The position numbers and the translations under genes are program-made. Shown here piece by piece: positions 9,409 through 17,573 of a stretch of 48,889 nucleotides of DNA. The stretch's first letter is position 1. Every line of letters begins with the position of its first letter. The notes below the pieces were generated by a model. That model searched no databases, was not told the DNA's origin, and was given only the letters and a program-made list of their open reading frames with translations. This DNA comes from Opitutus sp. GAS368 (lineage in GTDB: Bacteria > Verrucomicrobiota > Verrucomicrobiia > Opitutales > Opitutaceae). The stretch spans positions 1-48,889 of the forward strand of contig CAMBLN010000003.1 in NCBI GenBank assembly GCA_945868215.1, given 5' to 3'.

Positions 9409-10497
9409 TCAGCTTTTGAAGAAGATACCTTTGAGATTCATCTCCAACGCCTGCGGATTCGGCGAGAACCGCAACGCCTCGGCCTTGCTCACCGTGCCCG
9501 CCTTCACCAGACGGAAAAGATCCCGGTTAAACGAATAACTCGTCGAATCCGCGCCGTTCTCGAGGATGCCTTGGATTTTCTCGAACTGGCCTTCCAGGAT
9601 CAGCGTTTTCACAACGGTGTCCGCATTGAGAATTTCGTTGGCCGGCACGCGACCGCCACCCTCCATCGTCGGAATAAGTTTCTGGCAGATGAAGCCGCGC
9701 AGCGAACCGGCAACCTGGCGTCGGGCCTGCACTTGTTGCTCGGGCGGGAAAAATTCAAACAAACGCGTCAACGCCTGCGCCACCGTGCCGGCATGCATCG
9801 TGGAAAACACCAGGTGCCCCGTCTCGGCCGCCGAAATGGCCGTCTCGAAGGTCTCCTTGTCGCGCATTTCACCGATCAGAATGATGTCGGGATTCTGGCG
9901 CAGCACCGACTTGATCGCGAGTTCGAAGGTCGGCACGTCGAGGCCGATCTCGCGCTGCTGGAACACCGATTTGTCGTCCTGAAACGTGAACTCGATGGGG
10001 TCTTCCAACGTGACGATGTGCTTGTCGGCGTTCTCGTTGATCCAGCCCAGCATGGCCGCCATCGTGGAGCTCTTGCCCGAACCGGTCGCACCGCACACCA
10101 GCACGATTCCATCCTTGGCCTTGGCGATGTGCAGCAACGGCTCGGGATTCAGCCCGAGATTCGCAAACGTCGGCACCCGGCTCTTGATGTGTCGGAACAC
10201 GATGCTCGCCGTGCCGCGCTGGTGAAAGCCGTTCACGCGAAACCGCCCGATGCCCTCGGCCGTGTAGGCGAAGTCCACCTGGCCCTCTTCTTCCCAGCGG
10301 GGTTTGAACACCCGCGGCACATGCGTATCGACAAACTCGCGCACTTCCGCCGCCGAGATCGGATCCATGTCCACCGGCTTGAGGCGCCCCGACATGCGCA
10401 CATAGCCGGGCTTGTTTGACTTGATCACGATGTCGCTCGCCCCGCTTTCGACGGCCAGTTTGAGCAAGTCGTTAAAGATTTCTGTGGTTTGCGACAT
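9409..10497 (-). CDS. PilT/PilU-type pilus retraction ATPase
   Basis: Hexameric secretion-type ATPase that drives type IV pilus retraction (twitching). From ATG 10497 it is 362 aa. The Walker A motif GATGSGKSS is at about 136-144, the Asp box TLEDPIEF at about 163-170, Walker B with IILIGEMRD at about 205-213, and the His box HLVFSTMHAGT follows. These are all typical of the PilT branch. PilU cannot be excluded, because the C-terminal region is longer and ends NLKGIFFKS. The track start adds 48 residues reading through the dapA promoter gap and is rejected. It is divergent from dapA (81 bp apart). No other pilus gene is nearby. Confidence 0.9.
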   Translation of the reverse strand: MSQTTEIFNDLLKLAVESGASDIVIKSNKPGYVRMSGRLKPVDMDPISAAEVREFVDTHVPRVFKPRWEEEGQVDFAYTAEGIGRFRVNGFHQRGTASIVFRHIKSRVPTFANLGLNPEPLLHIAKAKDGIVLVCGATGSGKSSTMAAMLGWINENADKHIVTLEDPIEFTFQDDKSVFQQREIGLDVPTFELAIKSVLRQNPDIILIGEMRDKETFETAISAAETGHLVFSTMHAGTVAQALTRLFEFFPPEQQVQARRQVAGSLRGFICQKLIPTMEGGGRVPANEILNADTVVKTLILEGQFEKIQGILENGADSTSYSFNRDLFRLVKAGTVSKAEALRFSPNPQALEMNLKGIFFKS

Positions 10498-10578
10498 GGA
10501 GTTGGAGCGGATGAAAAACGTTGCGGATTTGGTAAAGTGGGGTGCTGTGCTGTGCAAGGTATCTTCAGAAATCCCTCC

Positions 10579-11469
10579 ATGAAACTCCGCCCGCTTACCG
10601 GCACGATCACCGCCCTCGTAACCCCGTTTAATCCGGATCAATCCGTCGCCTACGACGATCTGCGCAAGCTCGTGGAGTTCCAGATAAAGTCCGGCATCAA
10701 CGGCTTGGTCCCCGTCGGCACCACCGGCGAATCACCCACCCTTTCCCACGAGGAACACCTCGACGTGGTTCGCGCCGTGGTCGAGGCCTCCCGCGGCCGC
10801 GTGCCCGTCATCGCCGGCACCGGCTCCAACTCCACCAAAGAAGCCGTCGAGCTCACCACCCTCGCCACCGAGGCCGGTTCCGACGCCGTCCTGGTCGTCG
10901 CCCCTTATTACAACAAGCCTTCCCAGGAGGGAGTGTATCGCTACTTCGCCGCCGTCGCCGAGGCCACCGACAAGCCGGTTATCCTCTACTCCATCCCCGG
11001 CCGCTGCGGCATTGAAATCAGCGTGTCGGTCGTCGAGCGCCTCCGCGCCAAGTATCCACATGTTCGCTACATTAAAGAGGCCGGCGGTTCCGTTGATCGC
11101 GTGGATCAGCTCAAGCACGCGCTGGGCAAGGACATCACCGTGCTCAGCGGTGACGACAGCCTCACCCTGCCCTTCACCGCCGTCGGTGCCGAGGGCGTCA
11201 TCAGCGTCGCCTCCAATCTCCTGCCCAAGGAGGTCGTGCAACTCGTCAACGCCGCCCTCGCCGGCGACCTCCCCAAGGCCACCAAGCTCCATCGTAAGCT
11301 CTATCCGGTCTTCAAGACCCTCTTCATCGAGCCGAATCCCGTCCCCGTGAAATACGCCCTCGTGCGCGCCGGAATCATCCGCTCGCCGCTCGTGCGCGAA
11401 CCGCTGTCCGAGCTCACCAAGGCCAGCGAGCAAACGCTCCTCGCCGTCCTCAAGTCCTTTGGCAAATAA
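10579..11469 (+). CDS. dapA: 4-hydroxy-tetrahydrodipicolinate synthase
   Basis: First committed enzyme of the diaminopimelate/lysine pathway, condensing pyruvate with aspartate semialdehyde. It is 296 aa, a TIM barrel. The pyruvate-binding GTTGE is at about 47-51, the catalytic Tyr in YSIPGR is Tyr138 and the Schiff-base Lys in YIKEAGG is Lys166. The start is ATG 10579 (MKLRPLTGTITALVTPF); the longer track ORF runs into the intergenic region. dapB follows after 4 bp and ruvA after that, suggesting one transcript. Confidence 0.97.
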   Translation: MKLRPLTGTITALVTPFNPDQSVAYDDLRKLVEFQIKSGINGLVPVGTTGESPTLSHEEHLDVVRAVVEASRGRVPVIAGTGSNSTKEAVELTTLATEAGSDAVLVVAPYYNKPSQEGVYRYFAAVAEATDKPVILYSIPGRCGIEISVSVVERLRAKYPHVRYIKEAGGSVDRVDQLKHALGKDITVLSGDDSLTLPFTAVGAEGVISVASNLLPKEVVQLVNAALAGDLPKATKLHRKLYPVFKTLFIEPNPVPVKYALVRAGIIRSPLVREPLSELTKASEQTLLAVLKSFGK

Positions 11470-11473
11470 CCGC

Positions 11474-12205
11474 ATGTCCCTTCGCATCGCCATCATCGGA
11501 GCCAAGGGCCGCATGGGCCAGGCCAACATCGCCGCCGCCATGGAATCCGGCGCCAGTGTCGTCGCCGCCCTCGATCAGGGCGACGATCTCGCCGCGGGCA
11601 TCGCACAGGCCGACGTCGTCATCGACTTCAGTTTCCACGCGGCCACCGCCAACGTCATCCGCCTGTGCGCACAGCATAAAAAATCGCTCGTCATCGGCAC
11701 CACCGGCCATCCCGCCGAAGAAAAAAAACACCTCCTCGCCGAGGCCGCCGCGATTCCTTGCGTGTGGTCGGGCAACTATTCCGTCGGCGTGAACCTGCTC
11801 TTCGCCCTCACCCGCCGCGCCTCCGCCGTCCTCGGCTCCGATTACGACGCCGAGGTCGTCGAGATGCACCACCGCTTTAAAAAAGACGCCCCCAGCGGCA
11901 CCGCCGCCCGTCTGCTCGAAATCATCCTTGATGAGCGCAAGCTCACCGCCGACGCCCTGCGCCACGGCCGCGAGGGCATCACCGGCGAACGCACCTCTAC
12001 TGAAGTCGGCATTCACGCGTTGCGCGGCGGCGATGTCGTCGGCGACCACACGGTCATGTTCGCCGCCCTCGGCGAACGCATCGAGCTCACCCACAAGGCG
12101 TCCGACCGCGGTATCTTTGCCCGCGGTGCCGTGCGTGCCGCGCAGTGGCTCGCGGACAAGCCTGCCGGTGTTTACGACATGCAGGACGTGCTCGGGTTGA
12201 AGTGA
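11474..12205 (+). CDS. dapB: 4-hydroxy-tetrahydrodipicolinate reductase
   Basis: NAD(P)H-dependent second step after DapA. It is 243 aa from ATG 11474 (MSLRIAIIGAKGRMGQ). The Rossmann glycine motif GAKGRMG is at about 9-15, GTTGH at about 75-79, the catalytic His pair and Lys in MHHRFKKDAPSGT at about 131-143, and the C-terminal dimer segment FARGAVRAAQWL is present. It starts 4 bp after the dapA stop, and ruvA starts 1 bp after its own stop, so translational coupling is likely. Confidence 0.97.
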   Translation: MSLRIAIIGAKGRMGQANIAAAMESGASVVAALDQGDDLAAGIAQADVVIDFSFHAATANVIRLCAQHKKSLVIGTTGHPAEEKKHLLAEAAAIPCVWSGNYSVGVNLLFALTRRASAVLGSDYDAEVVEMHHRFKKDAPSGTAARLLEIILDERKLTADALRHGREGITGERTSTEVGIHALRGGDVVGDHTVMFAALGERIELTHKASDRGIFARGAVRAAQWLADKPAGVYDMQDVLGLK

Positions 12206-12206
12206 C

Positions 12207-12818
12207 ATGATCACCTCCATCCAGGGCCTGCTCACCGCCGCGACTCCGCTGCACGCGATCATCGAGCTCAACGGCCTCGGCTACGAGGTGAACATCCCCG
12301 TCACCACCGCGGAAAAACTTCCCGCCACCGGCTCGACCGTGAAGCTCCACACCCACGTGATCTATCGCGAGGATGCCCAGACGCTCTACGGCTTCGCCAC
12401 CCCGGCCGAGCGCGATTTTTTCCGGCTGATGATCGAGCATGTCAGCGGCGTCGGCCCCAAGAGCGCGCTCACCATCATGAGCAAGCTCTCCCTGCCTTCG
12501 CTCCAAAGCGCAATCAGCAGCGGCGACATCGCCACGTTGTCCAAATGCCCCGGCATCGGCAAAAAAACCGCCGAGCGCCTCGTCATTGAATTGCGCGCCA
12601 AGGTCGGCATCACCGGCTCGGCTGAAACCGTGTTGTCGGCCAGCGACACGGATTCTGCCGCGGTTCCGGCCGACACCCGCATGCGCGACGCCGTGATGGC
12701 CTTGGGCGCCCTCGGCTATAAGACCGCCGACGCCGATGAAGCCATCCGCCGCGCCACGCTCGCCCTGGGTCCGAAAGCCACGACCGAGCAGCTCATAAAA
12801 AAAGCCCTCGGTTCATAA
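12207..12818 (+). CDS. ruvA: Holliday junction branch migration protein RuvA
   Basis: Binds four-way DNA junctions and loads the RuvB motor. It is 203 aa, normal length. It has an N-terminal OB-fold (MITSIQGLLTAA... to about 65), helix-hairpin-helix motifs (VSGVGPKSAL at about 79-88 and CPGIGKKTAERLV at about 113-125) and a C-terminal three-helix RuvB-binding domain (from about 155). Its ATG lies 1 bp after the dapB stop. ruvB and ruvC are not in the window. The hairpin at its 3' end serves the opposite strand. Confidence 0.97.
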   Translation: MITSIQGLLTAATPLHAIIELNGLGYEVNIPVTTAEKLPATGSTVKLHTHVIYREDAQTLYGFATPAERDFFRLMIEHVSGVGPKSALTIMSKLSLPSLQSAISSGDIATLSKCPGIGKKTAERLVIELRAKVGITGSAETVLSASDTDSAAVPADTRMRDAVMALGALGYKTADADEAIRRATLALGPKATTEQLIKKALGS

Positions 12819-12829
12819 CCGGAGGGCTT
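12797..12829 (-). terminator. Intrinsic terminator for the anti-sigma gene
   Basis: The stem agccctcgg/ccggagggct is followed on the minus strand by a run of T residues (seven A on the plus strand at 12797-12803). It overlaps the last codons of ruvA and ends minus-strand transcription of the sigma/anti-sigma operon. Confidence 0.7.
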
Positions 12830-12852
12830 GGATTGCTCAGCGGGTTGAAGGC

Positions 12853-13575
12853 TCAACGCTGGAACTGAAACGCCGTGAACTCGGCGTTGCCTTGCAGCGC
12901 GTGACGGCTGCGAAACACGCGGTTGTCGGGATGCAACGTGCGAGAGTCGAATGCCTGTTCATCCACCACCACACGATTCGCCGGCATCAGCTCGACGCGT
13001 TGCATCCACTCGAGTGCCTCACGATCGGTGGCGGCGATCTCCGCCTCGCGGGCGTTGCGCACCACGCCAAGACCGGACGAAGCCAGCATGGGCTGAAACT
13101 CGAAACGCGCATCGGCGACGGGCTGGACCGCCGTGGTGGCAACCGCGATCACCGGCACAACGTTTTCCATGCGCACGGGCACCGGTTGTGCGCCTCCAGC
13201 CAGCACAGCCGCGCTGCCGGCCGCAGGTTGAGGCTGGCGGCTGACCACAAACACGACCGCGACACAGGCAGCCATCGCCGCGGTCGCAAACGCACCGGCA
13301 TAGGCCGTGCGCCAGACCGGCACCTCGCGGCGCGGGGCCGACAACTTCCGCTCCACATCCCGCAACGAACGGGCAAAGCCCTGCGAATCGGGCGCGTGGG
13401 CTCCGGCGTGCCCGCCAAGCAGGCGGCACCCGCGTTGCAGACGGCAATACTGGTCGTAAGTGCGACGGCGCGCAGGGTTGCCCAGCACCTCGGTCTCCAA
13501 CTCGGCGGCTTCGGCGGGCGCGATCTCGTGATCGAGATACAGATTGAGCAGTTCCTGAAAGCGACGGTCGTTCAC
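12853..13575 (-). CDS. Membrane anti-sigma factor-like protein
   Basis: A 240-aa protein in the place of an anti-sigma factor: its ATG overlaps the stop of the ECF sigma gene (ATGA-type 4-bp overlap). The N-terminal ~65 residues are helical (MNDRRFQELLNLYLDHEIAPAE) and typical of anti-sigma domains, but the zinc motif H-x3-C-x2-C is missing; only Cys-x5-Cys is seen (YCRLQRGC). One transmembrane helix is at about 89-111 (AYAGAFATAAMAACVAVVFVV), leaving a ~125-residue extracytoplasmic part. It would hold the sigma factor at the membrane until a signal arrives; the signal is unknown. The function is inferred from position and topology. Confidence 0.75.
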   Translation of the reverse strand: MNDRRFQELLNLYLDHEIAPAEAAELETEVLGNPARRRTYDQYCRLQRGCRLLGGHAGAHAPDSQGFARSLRDVERKLSAPRREVPVWRTAYAGAFATAAMAACVAVVFVVSRQPQPAAGSAAVLAGGAQPVPVRMENVVPVIAVATTAVQPVADARFEFQPMLASSGLGVVRNAREAEIAATDREALEWMQRVELMPANRVVVDEQAFDSRTLHPDNRVFRSRHALQGNAEFTAFQFQR

Positions 13576-14174
13576 TTGAAATCCTCCCCGATGGTTGCGC
13601 GCAGGCTTTCGCGGGCGCGGGCGATGCGGCTCTTGACGGTGCCCACGGAGATTCCGAGCACGTCGGCGATGTCTTCGTAGGCCATGTTTTTTACGTTTCT
13701 CAAAATCAAAATTTCCCGGTGTTTGGCGCTGATTTTTTCCATGCCGAGGGCGATGTGATCCACGAGTTCCTGGGTGACAGTGATGTCGCCAGGCGTGTCC
13801 ATTTCGGCCTCGAATACTTCTGAAAGGGGCGTGTCGTTGTCGGCACTGACGGGCTGGTCAAAGGAGACCGTCTTGTCGCGTTTGCGGCGCCACCAATACC
13901 AGTAGCGGTTGCGGGCGAGATTGGTGGCGATCTGGTAAAGCCACGTCGAGAAAGCGGAGTCTCCGCGAAAATTCGCGAGGCCGCGATGTGCGCGGATAAA
14001 CGCGTCCTGCGTGACTTCCTCCGCGTCCTGCTGATTGCGCAGCAATTGATGAACCATACCGTAGATACGGTCCCAGTAACGGCTGACCATTTCATTGAAG
14101 GCGGCTTCATCACCGCCTTTGAAGCGATCAACCAGCAAGCGATCCAAAACAACTTCCTGAGCTTTGGTGGACAT
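13572..14174 (-). CDS. ECF RNA polymerase sigma factor (RpoE-like)
   Basis: Sigma-70 family, ECF group, 200 aa from ATG 14174 (MSTKAQEVV). Region 2 is at about 25-95, with DAEEVTQDAFIRAHRGL and STWLYQIATNLARN. Region 4 is at about 140-190, with REILILRNVKNMAYEDIA and the helix-turn-helix ISVGTVKSRIARAR. The track ORF adds 15 unlikely residues upstream. An ECF-like -35 GGAAC is present on the minus strand at 14212-14216, so autoregulation is possible but weakly supported. It forms a two-gene operon with the membrane anti-sigma-like gene. Confidence 0.95.
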   Translation of the reverse strand: MSTKAQEVVLDRLLVDRFKGGDEAAFNEMVSRYWDRIYGMVHQLLRNQQDAEEVTQDAFIRAHRGLANFRGDSAFSTWLYQIATNLARNRYWYWWRRKRDKTVSFDQPVSADNDTPLSEVFEAEMDTPGDITVTQELVDHIALGMEKISAKHREILILRNVKNMAYEDIADVLGISVGTVKSRIARARESLRATIGEDFK

Positions 14175-14390
14175 ACGTTCTTCGGAAGTGTGATGCGCGT
14201 ATTTCTGGATTGTTCCCAATTTTTAAAATGGTTGGCGGGGCGTGTGGGCCGATGGTGCGCTCATGCAGGCTGCAAGCGGCAACAGACGTTGCCGCGTGAA
14301 GGAAAGTGTCAAACGGCAAAGGATTTTCAGAGGAAAAAACGCTTGCCAAACCTTCCGGCGGAAACCAATTCAAACCCTCTTCTGGTTCGG

Positions 14391-14465
14391 GGGTCGATAG
14401 CTCAATGGTAGAGCAGCATCCTTTTAAGTTGTTGGTTCCGGGTTCGAATCCCGGTCGACCCACCA
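14391..14465 (+). tRNA. tRNA-Lys (anticodon TTT)
   Basis: The acceptor stem is gggtcga/tcgaccc, the D arm is GCTC...GAGC, the anticodon loop is CTTTTAA (anticodon TTT), the T arm is ccggg-TTCGAAT-cccgg, discriminator A is followed by encoded CCA (14463-14465). The anticodon stem gcatc/gttgt has one T-T mismatch and a G-T pair. The 3' 19 bases are copied again 138 bp downstream. Confidence 0.93.
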
Positions 14466-14674
14466 TCCAAGCACGAAGTGCCAAACCAGATGATTCGGGA
14501 TGAGGACCCGCAGGGTTCGACGGAGCGTAGCGGAGAGGGGACGCACCGCAGGTGCGGTCGCGAAGCGATGGCCTTCAGGCCACCAATCCCGGTCGACCCA
14601 CCATCCAGGCACGAAGTGCCAAACCAGATGATTCAGGATGAGGACCCGCAGGGTTCGACGGAGCGCAGCGGAGA
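14447..14674 (+). repeat. Direct repeat that duplicates the tRNA-Lys 3' end
   Basis: About 90 bp (14447-14536) recur with a few changes at 14585-14674, period 138 bp. Each copy starts with the tRNA 3' end (aatcccggtcgacccacca) and goes on through gcacgaagtgc, ggacccgcagggttcgacgg and agcggaga. The repeats and the spacer consist largely of tiny hairpins with 3-4-nt loops (gcac-gaa-gtgc, ccgca-ggt-gcgg, ggcc-ttca-ggcc). No ORF is supported. The tail copy resembles an att-site duplication, but no integrase lies between the copies. Confidence 0.75.
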
Positions 14675-14714
14675 TGAGAGCAGACCACCGGCACCGTTTT
14701 AACAGACGTTTATT

Positions 14715-15167
14715 TTATTTCAGCGCTTCATCCGTGGCGAACGACGCATAGACAACCCCGATCAGGTTGTAGCGCGTAACCCGCTCCCGATCCATTTCCG
14801 CGTTATTCAGCCCTTGCACCCGCCAGCCGCGCGCATCCGGGGTCAGCAACACATGCACAACCCGTCTTCCGGCTTCATTCAGATAGGCCACCTGCATGCC
14901 CGTTTTGAGATAGGTGTAATCAATCTTGGTCAAAACGAGCACCGTGTTCTCCCCGTATACCGGCCTCATCGAGTCGCCGCTGCCGATCACCGTCACGCGA
15001 TCACGATCACGTGACGCTATTTTTTCGGCGTCGTTCCACGCCTGCACCCGCCCCACATCGGTCGCCGGCACCGGTTTTGGCGCGGGCGTCGCAACCTCCG
15101 CGCACCCGGCCAGCCCCGCTAAAAGCGCGACCCAAAAACCCTGTGTGCACACTCTTGATCTTACCAT
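14715..15167 (-). CDS. Exported S24/S26-like (signal-peptidase fold) lipoprotein
   Basis: A 150-aa predicted lipoprotein with lipobox LAGC (Cys about 22) and then one S24/S26-type domain. GSGDSMRPVYG (about 62-72) matches the Ser box of signal peptidases and LexA-like proteases. VVHVLLTPDARGWRVQGLNN (about 108-127) matches the region that holds the His of ER-type (SipW-like) S26B enzymes, and the end LIGVVYASF fits the family. No Lys dyad is seen. The domain would lie outside the cytoplasmic membrane without its own transmembrane anchor, unlike LepB. A paralogue occurs at 29151-29654. Whether it is a protease is unknown. Confidence 0.7.
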   Translation of the reverse strand: MVRSRVCTQGFWVALLAGLAGCAEVATPAPKPVPATDVGRVQAWNDAEKIASRDRDRVTVIGSGDSMRPVYGENTVLVLTKIDYTYLKTGMQVAYLNEAGRRVVHVLLTPDARGWRVQGLNNAEMDRERVTRYNLIGVVYASFATDEALK

Positions 15168-15310
15168 TCTGAATTAGTTTTCAGCCTTCTTCCTGAAGTG
15201 TTGAGTGGATTTTTTACAAAAAGTTGTCGCGTCAGACTGTAGTGATGCTTGTTCTGTGTCGATGCCGGGGCCCACCTAGCCTAACCCTCCATCTCCGTTT
15301 CCTGTATCGC

Positions 15311-15982
15311 ATGAAAAGACTCGTAATCATTGAAGACCAGACCGCCATCCGGGAAATGCTTGTGGAAATCCTCCGGCTGGATCCCAACTATAAACTGGTC
15401 GGCGAGAGCGGCGACGGTCAAAGCGCCCGCACCCTTTGCCTCGACGTAAAACCCGACTTGCTGGTCCTCGACGCCAAACTGCCCGGCCTCAACGGCGTCG
15501 ATCTTCTCCGCCGCCTCTCCAAACAGCTTAAAAACGTGCGCGTCCTGGTATTCTCAGGCCACGAGAACCCCGTGCTGGTCCGCGAGATGCTCGAAGCCGG
15601 CGCCCACGGGTTCGTCGAAAAAACCGCCGGTCTTTTTGAATTTAAAAAGGGTCTCGAAATCGTCGCCAATGGCGGCACTTACTTCGGCCCTGCCGTCGCC
15701 TCGCTGCTGCGCAACGTCGTCGCCAACCCCGCCTCCAGCACGACCGCCGATTTCCTTACCGACCGCGAACGCGAAATCCTCCAGCTGGTCGCCGAAAGCA
15801 ACAGCACCAAGGAAATCGCCTCCAAGCTCGATATCAGCGTCAAGACGGTGGACAACCATCGCACCAACTTGATGCGCAAGCTCAACCTTCACGACGTCGC
15901 GAGTCTGACCCGCTACGCCCTCGAGGTCGGCCTGATCGAGCCCAAGAGAAGCCCGTCTAAGCCGTTCGGCGCGCAGACCTAG
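15311..15982 (+). CDS. NarL/FixJ-type response regulator
   Basis: Two-domain regulator of 223 aa from ATG 15311 ([16 protein letters not shown]). In the receiver domain (1-120) the acidic pair is in IIEDQ, the phosphoacceptor Asp is in [10 protein letters not shown] (about 56), the conserved Ser is in VFSGH and the Lys is in FVEKTAG. The LuxR-type HTH (about 155-215) has [14 protein letters not shown] and [16 protein letters not shown]. No sensor kinase gene is adjacent, so it is an orphan. Its TAG stop shares bases with the stop of the convergent cbiX-like gene (CTAG). Targets are unknown. Confidence 0.92.
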   Translation: MKRLVIIEDQTAIREMLVEILRLDPNYKLVGESGDGQSARTLCLDVKPDLLVLDAKLPGLNGVDLLRRLSKQLKNVRVLVFSGHENPVLVREMLEAGAHGFVEKTAGLFEFKKGLEIVANGGTYFGPAVASLLRNVVANPASSTTADFLTDREREILQLVAESNSTKEIASKLDISVKTVDNHRTNLMRKLNLHDVASLTRYALEVGLIEPKRSPSKPFGAQT

Positions 15983-16839
15983 ACTTTCACCGCCTGCCGG
16001 AGTCGTTCCTCCAGCAGGTCCACCAATCGCCCGTCCACCGCGATGGGTTCGGTCATCCGGGTCTCCAATCCGGCCGACTCTGCTTCGGCCGCCGCGCAGA
16101 TTTCTGCGATGTCGCCTCCCGGCCCTGCATGACGTCCGGGCGACAGAAATTGCAAGGCGACCACCACCTGACCGGCGTTAAATGGCCCGGTGCGCAAGAC
16201 ACTGGCGAGCAATGGCTCGTTAAAATCATACGCCGCCCCTTCCCGCCTCTCCATCGAGGCTACGGCGAGCGCTTCGATTTCCTCGCCAAGCTCGGCCCCC
16301 ACCAATCCGCCTAGGTGATTCCGCACCGCCGCCACCGCCGGCTGCGGCGAACCGTGATCCACCAACACCACCTTCGGTTTAGCCCATAAGTTGGCCCGTG
16401 CCGTCATTCGCACTTGATCTGCCAGAATCTTAGCCACCCGCCGGTCGCCCTCCGTCGGATAAACCAGCCAGGGCGCCATCTTTACCCGGGCCCGAGGGAA
16501 GCGTGTTCGCAGGCTTTTCAGTCTCGCCGGCACATACTCGGTCAGCGCCGCGCTCGGTCCGAAAAACAAAGGCACCAGCACCGCCTCGCCTTCGGGAAAT
16601 GTCTCGAAATGAGCCGCCAGTGCCGGTTCGAGCAACCGCGCCGCCTCGCCGCCCAGCGCTTCCGGCGGAACGTTGCTCGAATGGAGCAACGACACCGCCT
16701 GCACCGGTAGTCCGCTCTTTGCGGCCAACGCCGTCGCCACCCGTCGCAAGCTGAGCGTGGACTCCGGACGGAGCGACCCGTTGTCGAAAATAAACCATGC
16801 GGTGGGGGTTGGTGAAGACACGGTTTGCAAAGACGGCAT
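15979..16839 (-). CDS. CbiX/SirB-like chelatase
   Basis: A 286-aa protein from ATG 16839 ([10 protein letters not shown]) with two tandem CbiX-like halves, as in sirohydrochlorin ferro/cobalto-chelatases. The C-terminal half keeps the His motif (VDHGSPQPA) and the family block [14 protein letters not shown]. In the N-terminal half the matching site reads [10 protein letters not shown], with Asn in place of His. It may insert metal into sirohydrochlorin (siroheme or cobalamin route), but no other tetrapyrrole gene is near. The longer track start adds 19 residues. It is convergent with the response regulator. Confidence 0.75.
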   Translation of the reverse strand: MPSLQTVSSPTPTAWFIFDNGSLRPESTLSLRRVATALAAKSGLPVQAVSLLHSSNVPPEALGGEAARLLEPALAAHFETFPEGEAVLVPLFFGPSAALTEYVPARLKSLRTRFPRARVKMAPWLVYPTEGDRRVAKILADQVRMTARANLWAKPKVVLVDHGSPQPAVAAVRNHLGGLVGAELGEEIEALAVASMERREGAAYDFNEPLLASVLRTGPFNAGQVVVALQFLSPGRHAGPGGDIAEICAAAEAESAGLETRMTEPIAVDGRLVDLLEERLRQAVKV

Positions 16840-16912
16840 TAAATAACTTGCGAAGGAAAATGATTGGTCGATAAGGTCAACGCAGCACCCTCGCATTTTT
16901 TATTGTTCTCAC

Positions 16913-17464
16913 ATGAACCTCTCCTCCAAGAAACTCTGCATCGTCCTCATCGCCGCTGCCGTCGCACTCGCCGGTTGCTCCAAAAAACCCAAACGGCCTT
17001 CGCCTGATGCCACGTTAATCGGCCCTGACAACGCCCTTTCGGGCAACACCATCGGAGGCTTCGGCCAGGGCAGTATTCCCGGCCTCGAAACCCGCGACCC
17101 CAACGCCATCGACGGCCAGGACCGCATCGCGCTCCAGGCCCAGACCGTTTACTTCGACTTCGACCAGTCCGGCATCAAAGCCTCCGAGCGTTCCAAGCTC
17201 GACGCCGCCAAAGCTTATCTCGACTCCAATCCCGCCGCCCGCCTTCTGCTCGAGGGCCACTGCGACTGGAAAGGCACCGCCGAATACAATCTCGGCCTCG
17301 GTGACCGCCGCGCCAACTCCGCCAAACAATACCTGACCACCATCGGCGTTCCCGCCGACAAGCTCGAGGTTCTCTCCAAGGGCGATCTCGATGCCGTCGA
17401 GAACAGCGACGAGGCCACCGCCGCCAACGACCGCCGCGTCGATCTGGTTGTCCTCAAGCCGTAA
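16913..17464 (+). CDS. pal: Peptidoglycan-associated lipoprotein
   Basis: Outer-membrane lipoprotein of the Tol-Pal system. The signal peptide ends at lipobox LAGC (Cys22), a linker runs to about 70, and the OmpA-like domain runs from about 76 to 183. TVYFDFDQSGI, LLLEGHCDWKGTAEYNLGLG, RRANSAKQYL and NDRRVDLVVL are the peptidoglycan-binding motifs. It is 183 aa, the usual Pal size. No tolA/tolB/tolQ/tolR is in the window, and a strong terminator follows directly. Confidence 0.93.
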   Translation: MNLSSKKLCIVLIAAAVALAGCSKKPKRPSPDATLIGPDNALSGNTIGGFGQGSIPGLETRDPNAIDGQDRIALQAQTVYFDFDQSGIKASERSKLDAAKAYLDSNPAARLLLEGHCDWKGTAEYNLGLGDRRANSAKQYLTTIGVPADKLEVLSKGDLDAVENSDEATAANDRRVDLVVLKP

Positions 17465-17486
17465 TCGACCCACCGGTTTATCAATC

Positions 17487-17516
17487 AAAGCCCCGGAGCA
17501 ATCCGGGGCTTTTTTG
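17487..17516 (+). terminator. Terminator after pal
   Basis: Perfect stem aaagccccgg/ccggggcttt with loop agcaat, followed by a T-run. It starts 23 bp past the pal stop. On the other strand the T-run is short, so it acts mainly for pal. Confidence 0.9.
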
Positions 17517-17573
17517 TGCCTGAATCAAACGCCGGTCTGCACGGGACGCCGCCTCCCTCCCGTCATCCCGCGC

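Noticed and set aside
14447-14674. CRISPR array
   Set aside because: Only two long copies with internal hairpins and one spacer-like gap; no short regular repeats and no cas genes.
14466-14702. 74-aa ORF over the tRNA-linked repeat (14478..14702)
   Set aside because: It reads through both repeat copies and the tRNA tail copy; no family, no RBS.
15979-15982. Shared CTAG stop of two convergent genes as a special signal
   Set aside because: Overlapping stops at convergent gene ends are common in dense genomes.
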